A program made the position numbers and the translations under genes. 64,000 nucleotides of DNA from Ascarosepion bandense (Eukaryota; Mollusca; Cephalopoda; Sepiida; Sepiidae), in contig JBBBDQ010001187.1 of the NCBI GenBank assembly GCA_037127315.1, positions 1,436,001 to 1,500,000 of the forward strand, given 5' to 3'. The notes below the pieces were generated by a model, which saw only the letters and a list, made by a program, of their open reading frames with translations, was not told where the DNA came from and did no database searches. Below are positions 10,653 through 20,806 of this stretch, piece by piece; position 1 is the first letter of the stretch; each line of letters begins with the position of its first letter.

Positions 10653-10702
<50 letters not shown>
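10653..10702. repeat. (AT)n microsatellite at a SINE1 3' end
   Basis: Pure AT directly abutting GATGACT of SINE1. The same arrangement is seen with AT or AC at 8751, 9139 and 50755. Confidence 0.95.
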
Positions 10703-10704
<2 letters not shown>

Positions 10705-10863
10705 ATTATGTATTAAAGGATAAAACAGGCAAGGCTTTTTATACATTGTTAAGATGGTAAGGGGGATAACTCAATATCCCAAATCAAAAAATCTCAATGA
10801 TCATCATACTCGTGACGTGCGTCGACTGTTAGAATATTAATGAAATATATATATATATATGTT

Positions 10864-10899
<36 letters not shown>

Positions 10900-10992
10900 A
10901 TTGATTAATAAAATCTGAGGACTAAAAGAAATTAGCATTACCAATAAAACTGATGATATTCATTATTTTAAGTTTATTTTTAATTAATCATT

Positions 10993-11036
<44 letters not shown>
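10703..11036. other. Unassigned DNA with AT and GA microsatellites
   Basis: AT tracts at about 10843-10882 and 10995-11036 and a short GA tract at 10883-10899; the rest is not recognised. Confidence 0.6.
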
Positions 11037-11039
<3 letters not shown>

Positions 11040-11445
11040 GAAAAGAAATAGGGTTGTTCCAACGAGAGAAATTGGTATAGAATAAAAAGTGTTAGACCTT
11101 TTGTGAAATTTTTGTTTAATGTGTATATTCATTGTTGTTGTTATTATAAATTTTATCATACTTTAAGTGTCGATAATGGTAATTGCAATGCTACACGTGT
11201 TTTGAGTCTAAAGGTGACTCTTCAGGCGAATAAACTTGTGGCTAAACGTATTGATACGGAACGATAAGTAACTCGATACTTAAAGCCACAAGTTTATTTG
11301 CCTGAAGAGATCCAACTTTAGACTCGAAACAGGTGTAGCGTCACAAATACCATTATGGATACTTAAAGTAGCATAACATATATTCTAACAACAACAATAA
11401 ATATAAACTTCAAAGAAAACTTTCACTGCCTCTAACATTTTAAAT
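11037..11445. mobile_element. Foldback element, family F1 (copy a)
   Basis: The left arm (about 11037-11235) and right arm (about 11278-11440) are inverted copies with roughly 40 bp between them. Each arm holds, in order from the outside, a 'tcactg/cactgcctctaaca' zone, a 'gttgttattataa' zone, 'ataatggtaattg', and a CTGAAGA...CTCGAAAC motif near the centre. The outer end GGGTTGTTCCAACGAGAGAA is shared with copies at 42610 and 49440. No transposase is encoded, so movement would need proteins in trans. Confidence 0.7.
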
Positions 11446-11547
11446 TCTCTCTCTCTTTCTCTCTCTCTCTCTACTCTCTCTCTCTATATATATATGTGTG
11501 TGTGTGTGTGTTTATGTGTTTCTGTTTGTGCTCGTGTGTGTTTCTAA

Positions 11548-11579
<32 letters not shown>

Positions 11580-11580
11580 T
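11445..11580. repeat. CT, GT and GATA microsatellites
   Basis: CT-rich (11445-11485), AT/GT (11486-11515) and GATA (11551-11579) runs. Confidence 0.9.
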
Positions 11581-11784
11581 GTCAGCGTTGGAATACGATT
11601 AAACATTGAATACTGACACCATGCAATAGAGTTTACTATGCTCACCTTGCCTATAACTACAATCTTCGTATTACAGGTATTGGGAATTCTTTCCCTATAA
11701 ATATAGGAATATTAATATACTTGGAAACAGAATACGTATTTCCCTGATATGAATAATGAATGAACTATCTAAGCAGAACCACTG

Positions 11785-11940
11785 TTGAACTTTCCACACT
11801 GTGTCAAGTAGTAAGTAAATGGAAGGGGATTCCACAGGTGGGAAGCTCGAGAAAAGAAGCTGATGGTGTAGAATTTGTGTTTACAATTTATTGCTTTCAC
11901 AGTAAACGTGTGGGACCTAGTTGCCATTTTTTTCTTTTTT
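11785..11940 (-). pseudogene. LINE-A C-terminal fragment
   Basis: The minus strand encodes the SHTFTVK, KFYTISFFSRASHLWNPLPF segment of the LINE-A C-terminus, equivalent to the segments at about 9.8 and 41.2 kb. Both ends are truncated. A forward frame at 11760-11951 is an antisense shadow. Confidence 0.6.
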
Positions 11941-12169
11941 TCTTTTTTTAATCCACTAAATTTTTATTTTCAAAAATTAGATTAAAAAGACAAAAATTTG
12001 GTATCCTTGAAGATATTTGGTGTTAGACTTTGACTCAAATTAATGCCATAATTTATAAGACCCAAGCTATAAATAAAATTTTGAAACATGTTCAGCACAC
12101 CCCTCCTCCGCACTCGATGACTATTTTTGTTCTATTTTTCTTTCTGAGCGTCAACTGCCATCACCCCCA

Positions 12170-12372
12170 CCCACGTCTCTTTTACAACTATATTTATAAT
12201 ACCGGACCCTGTTCTTAAAATTTACTTAGTTTCTATATTATTTTTTGTCTCTCTCAGCCCACCTGGCCTGATTTCCTACTCCTTCTCATAACTTTCCCCC
12301 TATTTAACCCCCTGCAAGACAGTGGCAATAAAATGTCTTCCTTGGGGCGATATGATTATAAAAAAATTTCTA
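12170..12372 (+). pseudogene. LINE-A 3'UTR and tail
   Basis: Pyrimidine-rich LINE-A 3'UTR with 'ccccctgcaagacagtggca' followed by the tail 'ttggggcgatatgattataa'. No coding part remains. Confidence 0.6.
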
Positions 12373-12429
12373 TACTATTATAATGTGGATATAAAGTGCG
12401 GGATCAATTTTACATTACAATCAATATAT

Positions 12430-12535
12430 AAACTGATCCCTCACTTTATGGCTACATTCATCCTTCTCTTACCCTCTTCCTGAAAGCCCTATAACCTGTC
12501 ACTCTTTCTCATAACTTTCCCTAATTGTATTGGGT
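12430..12535 (+). pseudogene. LINE-A 3'UTR scrap
   Basis: Matches the 3'UTR block seen at 5830-5890 ('cttctcttaccctcttcctg', 'cctataacctgtcactcttt') and stops before the tail. Confidence 0.5.
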
Positions 12536-13255
12536 GTTCCTAATGAATGGACACTTAGCGAAAAATGCATATTTTCAGCGGATGACAAGTTCCATTAACA
12601 TTTTATTATACTGAAATATTAACAAATCTTCAATTTAATTTCCACCATTTGTGAAGCAAAATTAATGCACTTTGCAGGAGTCACGTGAACTCGATCTATT
12701 AATTCACTTTCTATCTTTATGCGTTCAACCCAGTGCGTTGCATCTGTGATTTTTATTGAGCATACCTTGCAAAAAGAAGTCAATTCTTTTGACAAAACCA
12801 TGTTTAATCAGTAGTTGTAGAAATATATTGCTAATGAAATTTTATATGTATCCAGACTTTAGGGTCACCTTGTGTTCCTATTGACTGACAATATATTAAT
12901 TTGTTGCATTATATAATTGTTTTTTCTTGGCGTTATATTTATTCTCAATTACTCAGCCTGTATACAATAATTCTAAAATATTCATATTTGGTTTTCATGC
13001 ATTTTGCTTGATACTTAATCGAAATAGCTATTAACACTGTAACAACTAATATTTTAAAAAATTATGTATTAACATTATTCGAATATATTCAAATATCTTA
13101 AAACAATTGGCCGAAGGGGTAGAAATACGGTTTTATCTTAAAATGAAAAATAAAAAATTATGACAATAAACATGATACAACCTAAGTAGTTATTCTCCTC
13201 GATTTTCAGAAGTTAGTCGAGAATAAACCAATTTCAGCTTTCTTTTCGTTTGTTT
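12536..13255. other. Unassigned DNA, possible decayed DNA transposon
   Basis: A minus-strand frame at 12619-12801 looks protein-like, with the flanks GGTGTTCCTAATGAATGG and 'tttagggtcaccttgtgttc' on either side, a layout sometimes seen for transposase C-termini near an inverted repeat. No diagnostic motif was identified, so no family is assigned. Confidence 0.25.
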
Positions 13256-13256
13256 T

Positions 13257-13466
13257 CTATTTAACTGTTTCATTTACCATTAAATTTCTATTTAACTGTT
13301 TCATTTACCATTAAATTTCTATTTAACTGTTTCATTTACCATTAAATTTCTATTTAACTGTCTCATTTACCATTAAATTTCTATTTAACTGTTTCATTTA
13401 CCATTAAATTTCTATTTAACTGTCTCATTTACCATTAAATTTCTATTTAACTGTCTCATTTACCAC
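13257..13466. repeat. 31-bp minisatellite, about 6.8 units
   Basis: The unit TATTTAACTGTTTCATTTAC plus CATTAAATTTC repeats in perfect register. Only a T/C change separates units (TGTTTC versus TGTCTC), so the array is recent or homogenised. Confidence 0.95.
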
Positions 13467-13529
13467 TTCACGGAAAGTAACATTTTTCCTCTTCAATTTA
13501 TCAATTTGTATATATATAATTTTTTTGTA

Positions 13530-13795
13530 ATCATATCACCGCAAACAACGCATTTACTGTCACTGTTTTGCAAGGGGTTACATAGGAGGAACGTTATGAG
13601 AAAGAGTGACAGGTTATAGTTGATGTCAGGAAGTAGGTTAGAGAATGATGAGAATTATGATGAGCATGGGGTAGAGGGAGAAAGGAGCATGAGAGAGAGG
13701 ATGCAAGTTAGTGAGATAGAAGATGACTATTGACTTTACATTTAAATTCTTGGAGATTGTAGATGTCGGGGAAGCAAGTAAAGCAAGTCAACAAA
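13530..13795 (-). pseudogene. LINE-A 3' fragment
   Basis: On the plus strand it starts with the reverse of the tail ('ttgtaatcatatcaccgcaa'), then purine-rich antisense 3'UTR ('gaaagagtgacaggttatag', 'gaggatgcaagttagtgaga'), and stops at the 'cttggagattgtagatgtcg' coding edge. Confidence 0.7.
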
Positions 13796-13904
13796 GTATA
13801 TTATATATACTTTGTGAAGTACCCAGTTTTAAAGACATTATAAAAAAGGATAATTTCCAAATATTTATATCAAAACCTGTTAAATGACAACTTGCTAGAT
13901 TAAA

Positions 13905-14105
13905 AAAAAACAGCCGATGACTTTGGATGTGCCTGTAATTTGAGTGGATGCTTCAGGGAGGAATCGCAGCGCCGAATTCGTTAGCTTCAATTACGCAAAT
14001 ACTCTTAAAAAAGTACTAATCTTCTCGTCTTAGGTTTGGGTTAAGTATTAGGAAAATCTGGTTTCTATAGACTTAGTAACTATATTAATGCTGTGGCTTC
14101 TTGTT
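13905..14105 (+). mobile_element. SINE2 copy, strongly decayed
   Basis: Follows the SINE2 order (mutated B-box region 'cgaattcg', 'cttaggtttgggttaagtat', 'ttctatagacttagtaacta') with many substitutions. Confidence 0.45.
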
Positions 14106-14445
14106 TAGAAAATTACACAATATAATAATAATAATAAAAACAGATATGAAAGGAAATAATGTAAGTATATTAAATAAAAGATATACAACCTGTACACGGT
14201 TAGTAGATTCAGGAATACTTGTTAGTAAGAGTCAAATATATACAAGAAGTAAGTTCGAATAATAGTCTATATTCTTGCTTACCAACGAGCGGCGGTTCAA
14301 CTGCTTTGAAAAAAAAAACTCTAACAATAACAACCAACAGACAACTCAACTGCTGTTCTCTGTAGGCAGGATTTTTTGTATACTTTGGAAGAGTCCATTA
14401 GGTGAGTAAAAATGAGCGACACCCCAACAATTATAGAAAGTGACG
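14105..14445 (-). mobile_element. Decayed solo LTR, Gypsy-like
   Basis: Similar blocks in the same order as the Gypsy-B LTRs: 'cacggttagtagattcagga', an 'attcttgcttacc' zone, 'actgctgttctctgtaggca' and a 3' edge 'gagcgacaccccaaca' resembling the ACAACA LTR edge. No internal region adjoins it. Confidence 0.4.
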
Positions 14446-14845
14446 TGATAACATCACAAATCTCCAAGCATGACCGAATCATCCGACAGTCTTCAGTCGG
14501 AGGAGATTCGCGTTTTGCGGACGGCGATGTAAATATTTACACAGGGGCTTAAGTGCTTACTGAAAACGAAAATACCGAGAAAACAGTATTCAGAAGAATA
14601 ATTGATCAGGATGTAAAGAAAGTGTGGATGACTATTGATACTGCATAGATTTTAGTTAAGATCATATTTTACAAGAAAAAAAAAGTAGAAGCCATTTTCA
14701 AAACCTAGAAAGGCGAGAGGAGAAAATATCGGCGGTTGCCAAGATTAGTCGATCGTTGTCAGTCTTGGTACAGAAACTTATCTCTCTCTCTCTTTCTCTC
14801 TCTCTGTCTCTCACACACGTACACATATAGACGCATATGTTTATA
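14446..14845. other. Unassigned DNA with a CT microsatellite
   Basis: CT tract at about 14780-14812. The rest includes GC-richer sequence near 14500-14530 with no recognised product. Confidence 0.4.
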
Positions 14846-14849
14846 ACCA

Positions 14850-15445
14850 AATACAATATGAGATAGATTGTCTTCTAAATTACTCAAAATTGAAAATAAC
14901 ACTGATATCTCATTTTAACAAATATATGTATCAAAATTACGCAAACATATCTTGAAATACAAAAGAGTAAATTTATTCAACAAAATCGCCATTGGCTTTA
15001 ACCATAACCTAGAGACAACTGCGGTATCTCTAGCATATTTTCAGGGTCTGCTGCCTTGTTTAAATTGCTACGATAATGACATGATTGTTTGTTTTGTCTA
15101 ATTACCTATCAACCTCAACAGGGTTATATAAACCCAATATTATATTTTTGAAATAGGTTTTTGAAACACGAGGTTATATTGAATGCATCTTTGGTGTTAC
15201 CAGGGCTTTTGTCAATCTCGTGCTCAATTTCACCCCACACATCATAATCAAAGTGACTGGAGTATGAGAAGATCTAAGGGAGTATATGCTCTCAGAAAAT
15301 GCCCGAAATTCATGACTAGGTTTTCCTGATTGTGTGGGACGGTGGAAAGTTCTGCAGCCACCCATTTGACCGAGGGCAACACTACATTCTCAAAGCAGCT
15401 ATCATTCCAAACAGCTTCATAATCAGACTGATACACAAACCTTTT
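14850..15445 (-). pseudogene. mariner-type transposase remnant (C-terminal part)
   Basis: Minus-strand frames (15174-15436) combine, across a frame change, to a catalytic-domain end with FDYDVWGEIEHEIDKSPGNT, which corresponds to the last catalytic Asp region (SPDLNPxDYxxW) of mariner transposases; the SPDLNP part is degraded. A further C-terminal trace lies at about 14985-15030. The terminal block (14870-14990, 'gatatctcattttaacaaat') is shared with remnants at 32760 and 35700. Frameshifts and stops make it inactive. Confidence 0.65.
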
Positions 15446-15504
15446 GGAAGTGTCGCATTAGAGCTTTAAGCGGGAATACCAACCAGTAAAGCATACCGTT
15501 TACA

Positions 15505-15797
15505 AATTTATGGCGGAGTGAATGGCCTTCCCAATTAAGGCGAAATGTGACACAAGGTCATTTTTGTGTGGGTCTTCCGGGCCATATAACCCGGCCAAAA
15601 AATATCTGTCTATCTGTCCCCATTCGTGACTCTACCCTTCGTTGGCGCCACGACTGGGATAGGGATCTCTCCGCCAAGGCAGAGTGCTGACAGTGACAAA
15701 GGTAGCACTACTGGTGTTACTCCCATAATACTACCATTCACATAGTAATATAGTACTGGAAGAGTCCATGATGTAAGTAAGTACCGGTCATACAACA
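15505..15797 (-). mobile_element. Gypsy-A 3' LTR, partial
   Basis: On the minus strand it starts TGTTGTATGACCGG at 15797, matching the 5' LTR start at 25815, and includes 'tactatattactatgtgaat' and one copy of the structured module (about 15515-15705). It is cut off near 15505. The purine-rich GAAAGGTGGG immediately upstream on the minus strand (15798-15808) is the expected polypurine tract. Confidence 0.7.
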
Positions 15798-15949
15798 CCC
15801 ACCTTTCAAGAGTTTTCCTCTTTTTTTTTATTTTTTGAAAGGAAAAAAAAATGTAAAACTGTTAATACTTCTTCCCCTTGGGATTCACGTCGAATGGTTG
15901 AGTAAACTTTCTCTTTCTCCCCGAGCGTCGTATTTCCGGAGAGACTTGG

Positions 15950-16930
15950 GGCGTGTCAAGATCGAAACGTTCGAATATTACGTCGATCGGCTCTTTGCAG
16001 ATATTTTGTGGTGATTTCTCAGATTTATTCAAACATCATTTTCTTGAGCTGGTTCATATGGCGTTTGTGGGTGTTTTTCGATCCGTGGACAATATAGAAC
16101 AGTTCGCCAATTCTCTGTTTGAAGTTGCCTACTTTCCAGAATGTAATCTTGTAAGCCTTAAAAAGGACTTTGACACCAGGATTAAAGTATTTTTTAGGGA
16201 GCGAGACGGTTTTTTTAAAAATTCGTTTATCAAAGACGAACTTGATTTTTCTTGCGAACATTGTTTCTGCAGGCAAGCGTCACATAGGTGTTTTAGGATT
16301 AGGGCTTATCCTATACACCTACAGAAACTGTTGTAATGGTCTATTCACCGGTGTGGCTAGTGCCTTGTTTAGAGCTCTTTTTAGGGTGTCCACGAACCTC
16401 TCGGCCTGACCATTCGACCTGGGGTGATATTGAGGTGTCGTAATGTGCTACACTTGATACGACTTGCAAAAGTCTCTGAATTATGTGTCACTACACAATC
16501 TAGCATGCCAAAATGCGCTAACAGCTTGTGTAAAAATCCGATCGTGTAGTTGGTGATTGTTTATTTTTACATTTCGGGACCTCAGGCCATTTTGAGTAGC
16601 TATCCACAACAATAAGATAGTACCTGTTGTTTAGGGGCCCTGCAAAATCCACATGAATTCTCTGCCGTGGAGGGTTTGTGTTTGGCCATGGTTTGCTCAT
16701 CATGGTCGGAGAATTTGCTGCAAGCGTCCATCCCTTATAGAATTTTATCATGTCTGCTATGTCTTTGTCTATAGTTTGGCCAATATACGTAGCAGCGCAG
16801 GAGGCTTTTCGTACCGCTCTTCCACGGATGTCCCATGTAAAAATCCTTGAGGATTTTTTCTAAGCTATTTGCAATCGGTCATTATACAGTAGGACATCCT
16901 CACAGAGGCAGAAAACTTCAGTCACATTTA
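15950..16930 (-). pseudogene. Gypsy-A integrase
   Basis: Minus-strand pieces in order: a decayed zinc-binding region with MGHP and YVYWPN-like blocks (about 16780-16900); the core start RIHVDFAGPLNNRYYLIVVD and YSKWPEV (16518-16751), where the Asp of HVDF is the first catalytic acidic residue; then the C-terminal module with KVLFKAY, FWKVGNFKQRIGELFYIVHG and HKRHMNQLKK (16025-16276). The distal catalytic residues lie in a damaged stretch. This resembles K02A2.6-like Ty3/Gypsy integrases. Forward frames over it are shadows. Confidence 0.75.
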
Positions 16931-17149
16931 GGTCTTTGTTGTGTTTTTTGATTTTTATACTTTGATGAATTCATCCTCTCGAAACTCCATTTTTATGTCG
17001 GCCAAAGTAACTGGGACCTCTGTAATTGTATTCGCAATCATACTTTTGATTTCATAATATGTCCTTAATGTAGCAATGATGGAGTCTTCAAAAACTTCCG
17101 TATTTTTAGGAATGAGTCGCGATAAACTGTCTGCATTACAAATATTTTA

Positions 17150-17884
17150 GATGTTAGGAACTCGATCATAATTTTATAAATTCAAGAGAATTGTTCCCCA
17201 ACGAAGTCGTCTGTTCACCGTATATACCGGTAGGCCTTTCTTGGAACCAGAGATTGTTATTAGAGGTTTATGGCTCGTTTGCAGTCTGAACCGTCTTCCA
17301 TGTTGATATCGATGGAATTTAGTGACGGCGTAGATTATCCCAAAAGCCTCTTTTTCTTTTTGAGAATATAGCTTCTCTGATCTAGATGCGTATGCTATGG
17401 CTTTTCGCGAAGCAGCTGGCAGTTTGTGGAGAATGCATTTGGGCTTGCATCACTTGCTCCATGATGTCGAGATTAGGGTCGTAGTGGGTGAGGGAGAGAT
17501 CCGAAGTAAGTGTTTTCTTGATCTTCTCGGATGCATCTTGACATTCAGGGATACATGACCATGCTTTATTCTTTTTAAGAGTTCGTTGGGAGGTCCTCTC
17601 AAATTCTGCATGTTCTTATTGAAACCTTAGTAGAAGTTAGCAAGGCCGAAGAAGCTTTGTAACGATTGAACGTTAACTGGGCCGGTATGTTTCTGATCGC
17701 ATTCGCTCTTTCTGGATCTGGCCTACGACTGTCTCTATTTATAATGTGACCTAGGTATTTGATCTCTGGTAAGAAAAAGTCATACATTGCTTCTTTAATC
17801 TTAAGCCTGTTTTCTTGTAACTTCTCAAATACATTTATGATATGGTTCCGGTGCTCTGCAGTCGTTATACTGGTCACCAGTATA
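17150..17884 (-). pseudogene. Gypsy-A reverse transcriptase C-terminal part and RNase H
   Basis: Begins abruptly at LVTSITTAEHRNHIINVFEK, just after where the YxDD motif should be. It continues with FFLPEIKYLGHIIN and PDPERANAIRNIP (RT thumb/connection, 17599-17884), then the RNase H region on the minus strand with DPNLDIME-like and later blocks down to about 17150. Premature stops are frequent. The upstream RT palm is missing (see 17885-18375). Confidence 0.75.
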
Positions 17885-18375
17885 TATATTCTTTTTTAAT
17901 CGTATCACCCCGATCAAGGCGGTAATGCCACTTATGTAGAAGAGAATGAAGAGAAAGACGAAACAGTTGGAAAGGAGCAGGAGAATGATGTGAATACAGG
18001 TGTAATGTCAGTTGCAAAGGTGAAGAGAAAGGAAAGGATATACGGGGTAGTAAAAGAACTAGAGTCAAGTAGTTAATAGATGGGTATTGACATTGCATTT
18101 AAATTCCTGGAGGTTGTAGCCGTCAGGAAAGCAAGAATATGGAACCGAGAGAAGTGCGAGAGAAGAAGCTACAGGAGTAGAATTATCGTCTGCGTTTGGT
18201 TAATCTAACTGTGAATGGATGGGACCCAGTTGCCAATCTGGTTGCCCGAATAAACTCCTGTTGCAGAGGTACCAGTGACTTAAGTTCGTTGGAGCAGAAG
18301 CCATGAAAGTATATATAGAAGAGCCAAAGGGAAGCCACATTTCGTCGTTTTACCCTGTTGAAAAATTTGCGCATA
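17885..18375 (-). pseudogene. LINE-A fragment inside Gypsy-A reverse transcriptase
   Basis: Starts with the reversed tail 'tttttaatcgtatcacccc', runs through antisense 3'UTR and the coding end ATRLATGSHPFTVRLTKRRR, and reaches RRNVASLWLFYIYFHGFCSN. It joins the Gypsy RT at 'cgcaaatttttcaacagggt' on the element strand (CANFSTG). The LINE piece occupies the place of the RT palm. Confidence 0.8.
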
Positions 18376-18656
18376 CTCGTATTTGGTTGGACTTCTCTTT
18401 GACATAGACCGTAGGTGCTGCCCATTCTTTTTAATCTGTTTTTGATAAAATACCCTCTTGTTCGAGTCTATCTAATTCTTTGTTGAGTTGATCTGGAGCA
18501 GCGAAAGGGACATTCAGTTTCTTTTTTAAAAACTGGTCTTGCACTGTCCTTCACCTTGAAATTAAATTTTAAATTTTCCCCAAGCCACTAGAAAAAACCT
18601 GGGTAAATTGTTGTTTGAGTTCACTTTTGAGATTTCCCAATTGGACGTTGTACATG
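18376..18656 (-). pseudogene. Gypsy-A reverse transcriptase N-terminal part
   Basis: The minus strand reads AAPDQLNKELDRLEQEGILS, one stop, then KEWAAPTVYVKEKSNQIRVC and ANFSTG, the fingers region of Ty3/Gypsy RT, which normally precedes the first palm Asp. It breaks off where LINE-A begins. Confidence 0.75.
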
Positions 18657-19352
18657 CTATTTTTCGGCAAAAATGCTCATTTGGCAATCCCATAGATTGA
18701 ATCTTTCTATCCAATCCGTTCCGAATAGGTTATCCGAATTTTTTAGTGCGTAGGCTTTCAGCCTTTTGGTAACTCTATTTAGTGTTACTGTAAGGATCAC
18801 CTCGACTAAGATGTTAATATTCACTCCAGTTACGGTTTTAGCTGTTTTATCCGTCTTTAATAGGGTCGGTTTGTTTAAATTTCGCCAGTTACGCCAGTTG
18901 ATGATCGATAGGTCAGAACCCGAATCAAGCTGAAATTTTATAGAGTTATTGAAAATATCGACAGTCACACATTTTCTTAAATTCCTGTCGACTATGTTGG
19001 CTGATTGGGCTTGCCTAATTTTACTTTTGTGTTTTCTCGTTTTGTTAGCGTAACAGAACTGAGTTAAGTTATGACCATTTTTATTGCAATTTTTGCAATA
19101 TGTTTTCTTCTTGGATGGACAGAATTTCATCCAATGCCATTTTCTACAATAGTAAGATGGTTCGGGAGTTTTTTTTAGCCTATTCGTGTTTTGTTTATTG
19201 TGGGATTTAAAACATGAAATTTGCCTTTTGTATTTCTGCGGGGAATAAGAGGTTGGGTTGCTTCTGATTTTTCTAATCTGAGCTACACCTGATTCCTCGA
19301 TCGTTTTTGAGTCACACTTGACAGAAACTACTCTTTGACAAACCTCTGCCAA
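18657..19352 (-). pseudogene. Gypsy-A gag zinc knuckles and aspartic protease
   Basis: An open frame of 231 codons. Residues 66-78 are a first knuckle whose leading Cys is lost (C69, H73, C78 remain). Residues 86-100 form a C-x2-C-x4-H-x5-C knuckle. The retropepsin active site is DSGS at 143-146, in FQLDSGSDLSIIN, and the protease ends near FGTDWIERFNLWDCQM. Gag packages the RNA and the protease matures the polyprotein. It sits between gag upstream and RT downstream, as in Ty3/Gypsy elements. The frame is unusually well preserved compared with the rest of Gypsy-A. Confidence 0.8.
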
Positions 19353-20201
19353 TTTTTAGAGAGTCACCCCTTGTTCGTTTTCGAGTTTGATAAGTACCCG
19401 ACGTCTGACCTCGGCATCCTCCACTGATACTAGACCTTGTGCGAATATTAAGCATTTGAAATCGTCGGCAGTCAGCTCGGCTAGATTGAAATCATTAAAG
19501 AGCATGTTTACCGACGTTGCAAACGTTAGAAAATCTTGCTGGTTGTCTTTGACTGGGTTCAGGCATTTTCAGCGTTTGTAGAACAAGGTTATGTTAGGCC
19601 CGATTGGAGCTTAATAGTCTCTAAAAAATTCAGCTCCGTAGATTTGTTTGGGTAATATGTAGTCTACGAACCTATTATGTTCGATAGTTCCCAGTTTTCT
19701 TAATATGTTCGATAGTTCCTAGTTTTCTCACTATGCCATTGTTCACAGTCTACGTTGAAAATATCTTCATAGCGCCTGTAATAAGCCTCGAATGTTTTGT
19801 CTTTCTACGGTACGTATTCGAATGTTTCAATCGAGTTGTAGATTGTACTCGGGGAACATGTCGCATCTTTTTTCAGAGTTTTCAGAGCCGTTAAATGAAT
19901 TTAGAAGTAATTCTTCAAGTTGTTTTTGCTCTAGTTCGGTTTTCTGAGGTGTAAATTGTTGGAATTCTATTTGTTGCTTATCTAACTCCATAAACAATTG
20001 TTACTGTCTTTCGTCTGATTTTTGTTGGTAGTGTTGCTGTCTTTCTTCGATTCTTTGTTGTTGAAGTTTCTGTTCTCTTTGTTGGTCCGACTGTAATTTG
20101 AGAAATCTTTCTTCCAATTCCTGCTGTCTTGCATCTGATTTTTGTTGGTGGTCCATCTGGACCTTTAACAATTGGACAATTATATTTTGTAATTCTTCCA
20201 T
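19353..20201 (-). pseudogene. Gypsy-A gag, N-terminal and central part
   Basis: The ATG at 20199-20201 starts MEELQNIIVQLLKVQMDHQQ, followed by a Gln/Glu-rich coiled-coil-like segment with QQKSDARQQELEER repeats. After stops and shifts come blocks such as RKLGTIEHNRFVDYILPKQ and LAELTADDFKCLIFAQGLVS, then EDAEVRRRVLIKLENEQG, which join the next frame. This arrangement matches gag of K02A2.6-like Ty3/Gypsy elements. The frame is broken several times. Confidence 0.7.
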
Positions 20202-20612
20202 ATTTAGATATAAAGAAATAAGAGCGATTTTATAATATGTAGAATAACGAAATGAAAGATCACAGAACAAAAATTGACAGCAATTACTGTTGCTTTGAAA
20301 GCCTGTGTACCAAGGGGAGGGTACACAAATCTAGACATATTTTTTCTTGCGTTTATCATATTGTTTTGTGCACACGCTAGTTTTTTTGTAAGCAGTCGTT
20401 CTTGATACTTGGTTGCTCGTTTATTGTTTGCACATACTTCAACAACCTTGAATATTATTTGTAAAAGTTAGCTGTCTATTGATGTTCGCTGATGTATTAA
20501 TGCCAGTTCAAATTCTAGTTCAACATTGACGTGGGAATCAGTGGGATTAAACGAGTCCTCTGTCGCTAATGATTTGGGACTGGGGCTTTGGGGTTTTGGC
20601 GTGGGTGCGTGT

Positions 20613-20631
20613 CTCGAATCCTCTGTTACCA
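20613..20631 (-). promoter_or_regulatory. Gypsy-A primer-binding site, initiator-tRNA-Met-like
   Basis: On the minus strand TGGTAACAGAGGATTCGAG begins one base after the LTR edge. Its first 14 bases differ at one position from the complement of the 3' end of animal initiator tRNA-Met (TGGTAGCAGAGGAT, from general knowledge). It would prime minus-strand synthesis. Confidence 0.6.
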
Positions 20632-20632
20632 C

Positions 20633-20790
20633 TGATGCGAACCCAAATGGGGGTCACGGAATGAAAAGACGGAACACGGGTTAGAGGTAAAGAAAGATAT
20701 ATTAAACAGAAAGGTTACAAAAATTGTAGGAGAGTAAGCGGAGTTTACTATCCAGTGGTATCCGATATTGGTAGTCATACGGTGCTGCGC
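20633..20790 (-). mobile_element. Gypsy-A 5' LTR, inner part
   Basis: Lies between the primer site and the 3' end of the inserted RTE LINE. It is inferred to be LTR because the other LTR end is at 25815 in the correct orientation. It includes 'gaacacgggttagaggtaaa', resembling the 'gaacgcgggttagtt' block of the Gypsy-B LTR. Confidence 0.55.
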
Positions 20791-20806
20791 ACTTCTTCTT
20801 CTTCTT

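Noticed and set aside
13257..13466. CRISPR-like array
   Set aside because: Repeats are directly tandem with no variable spacers, and the surrounding DNA is an animal genome.
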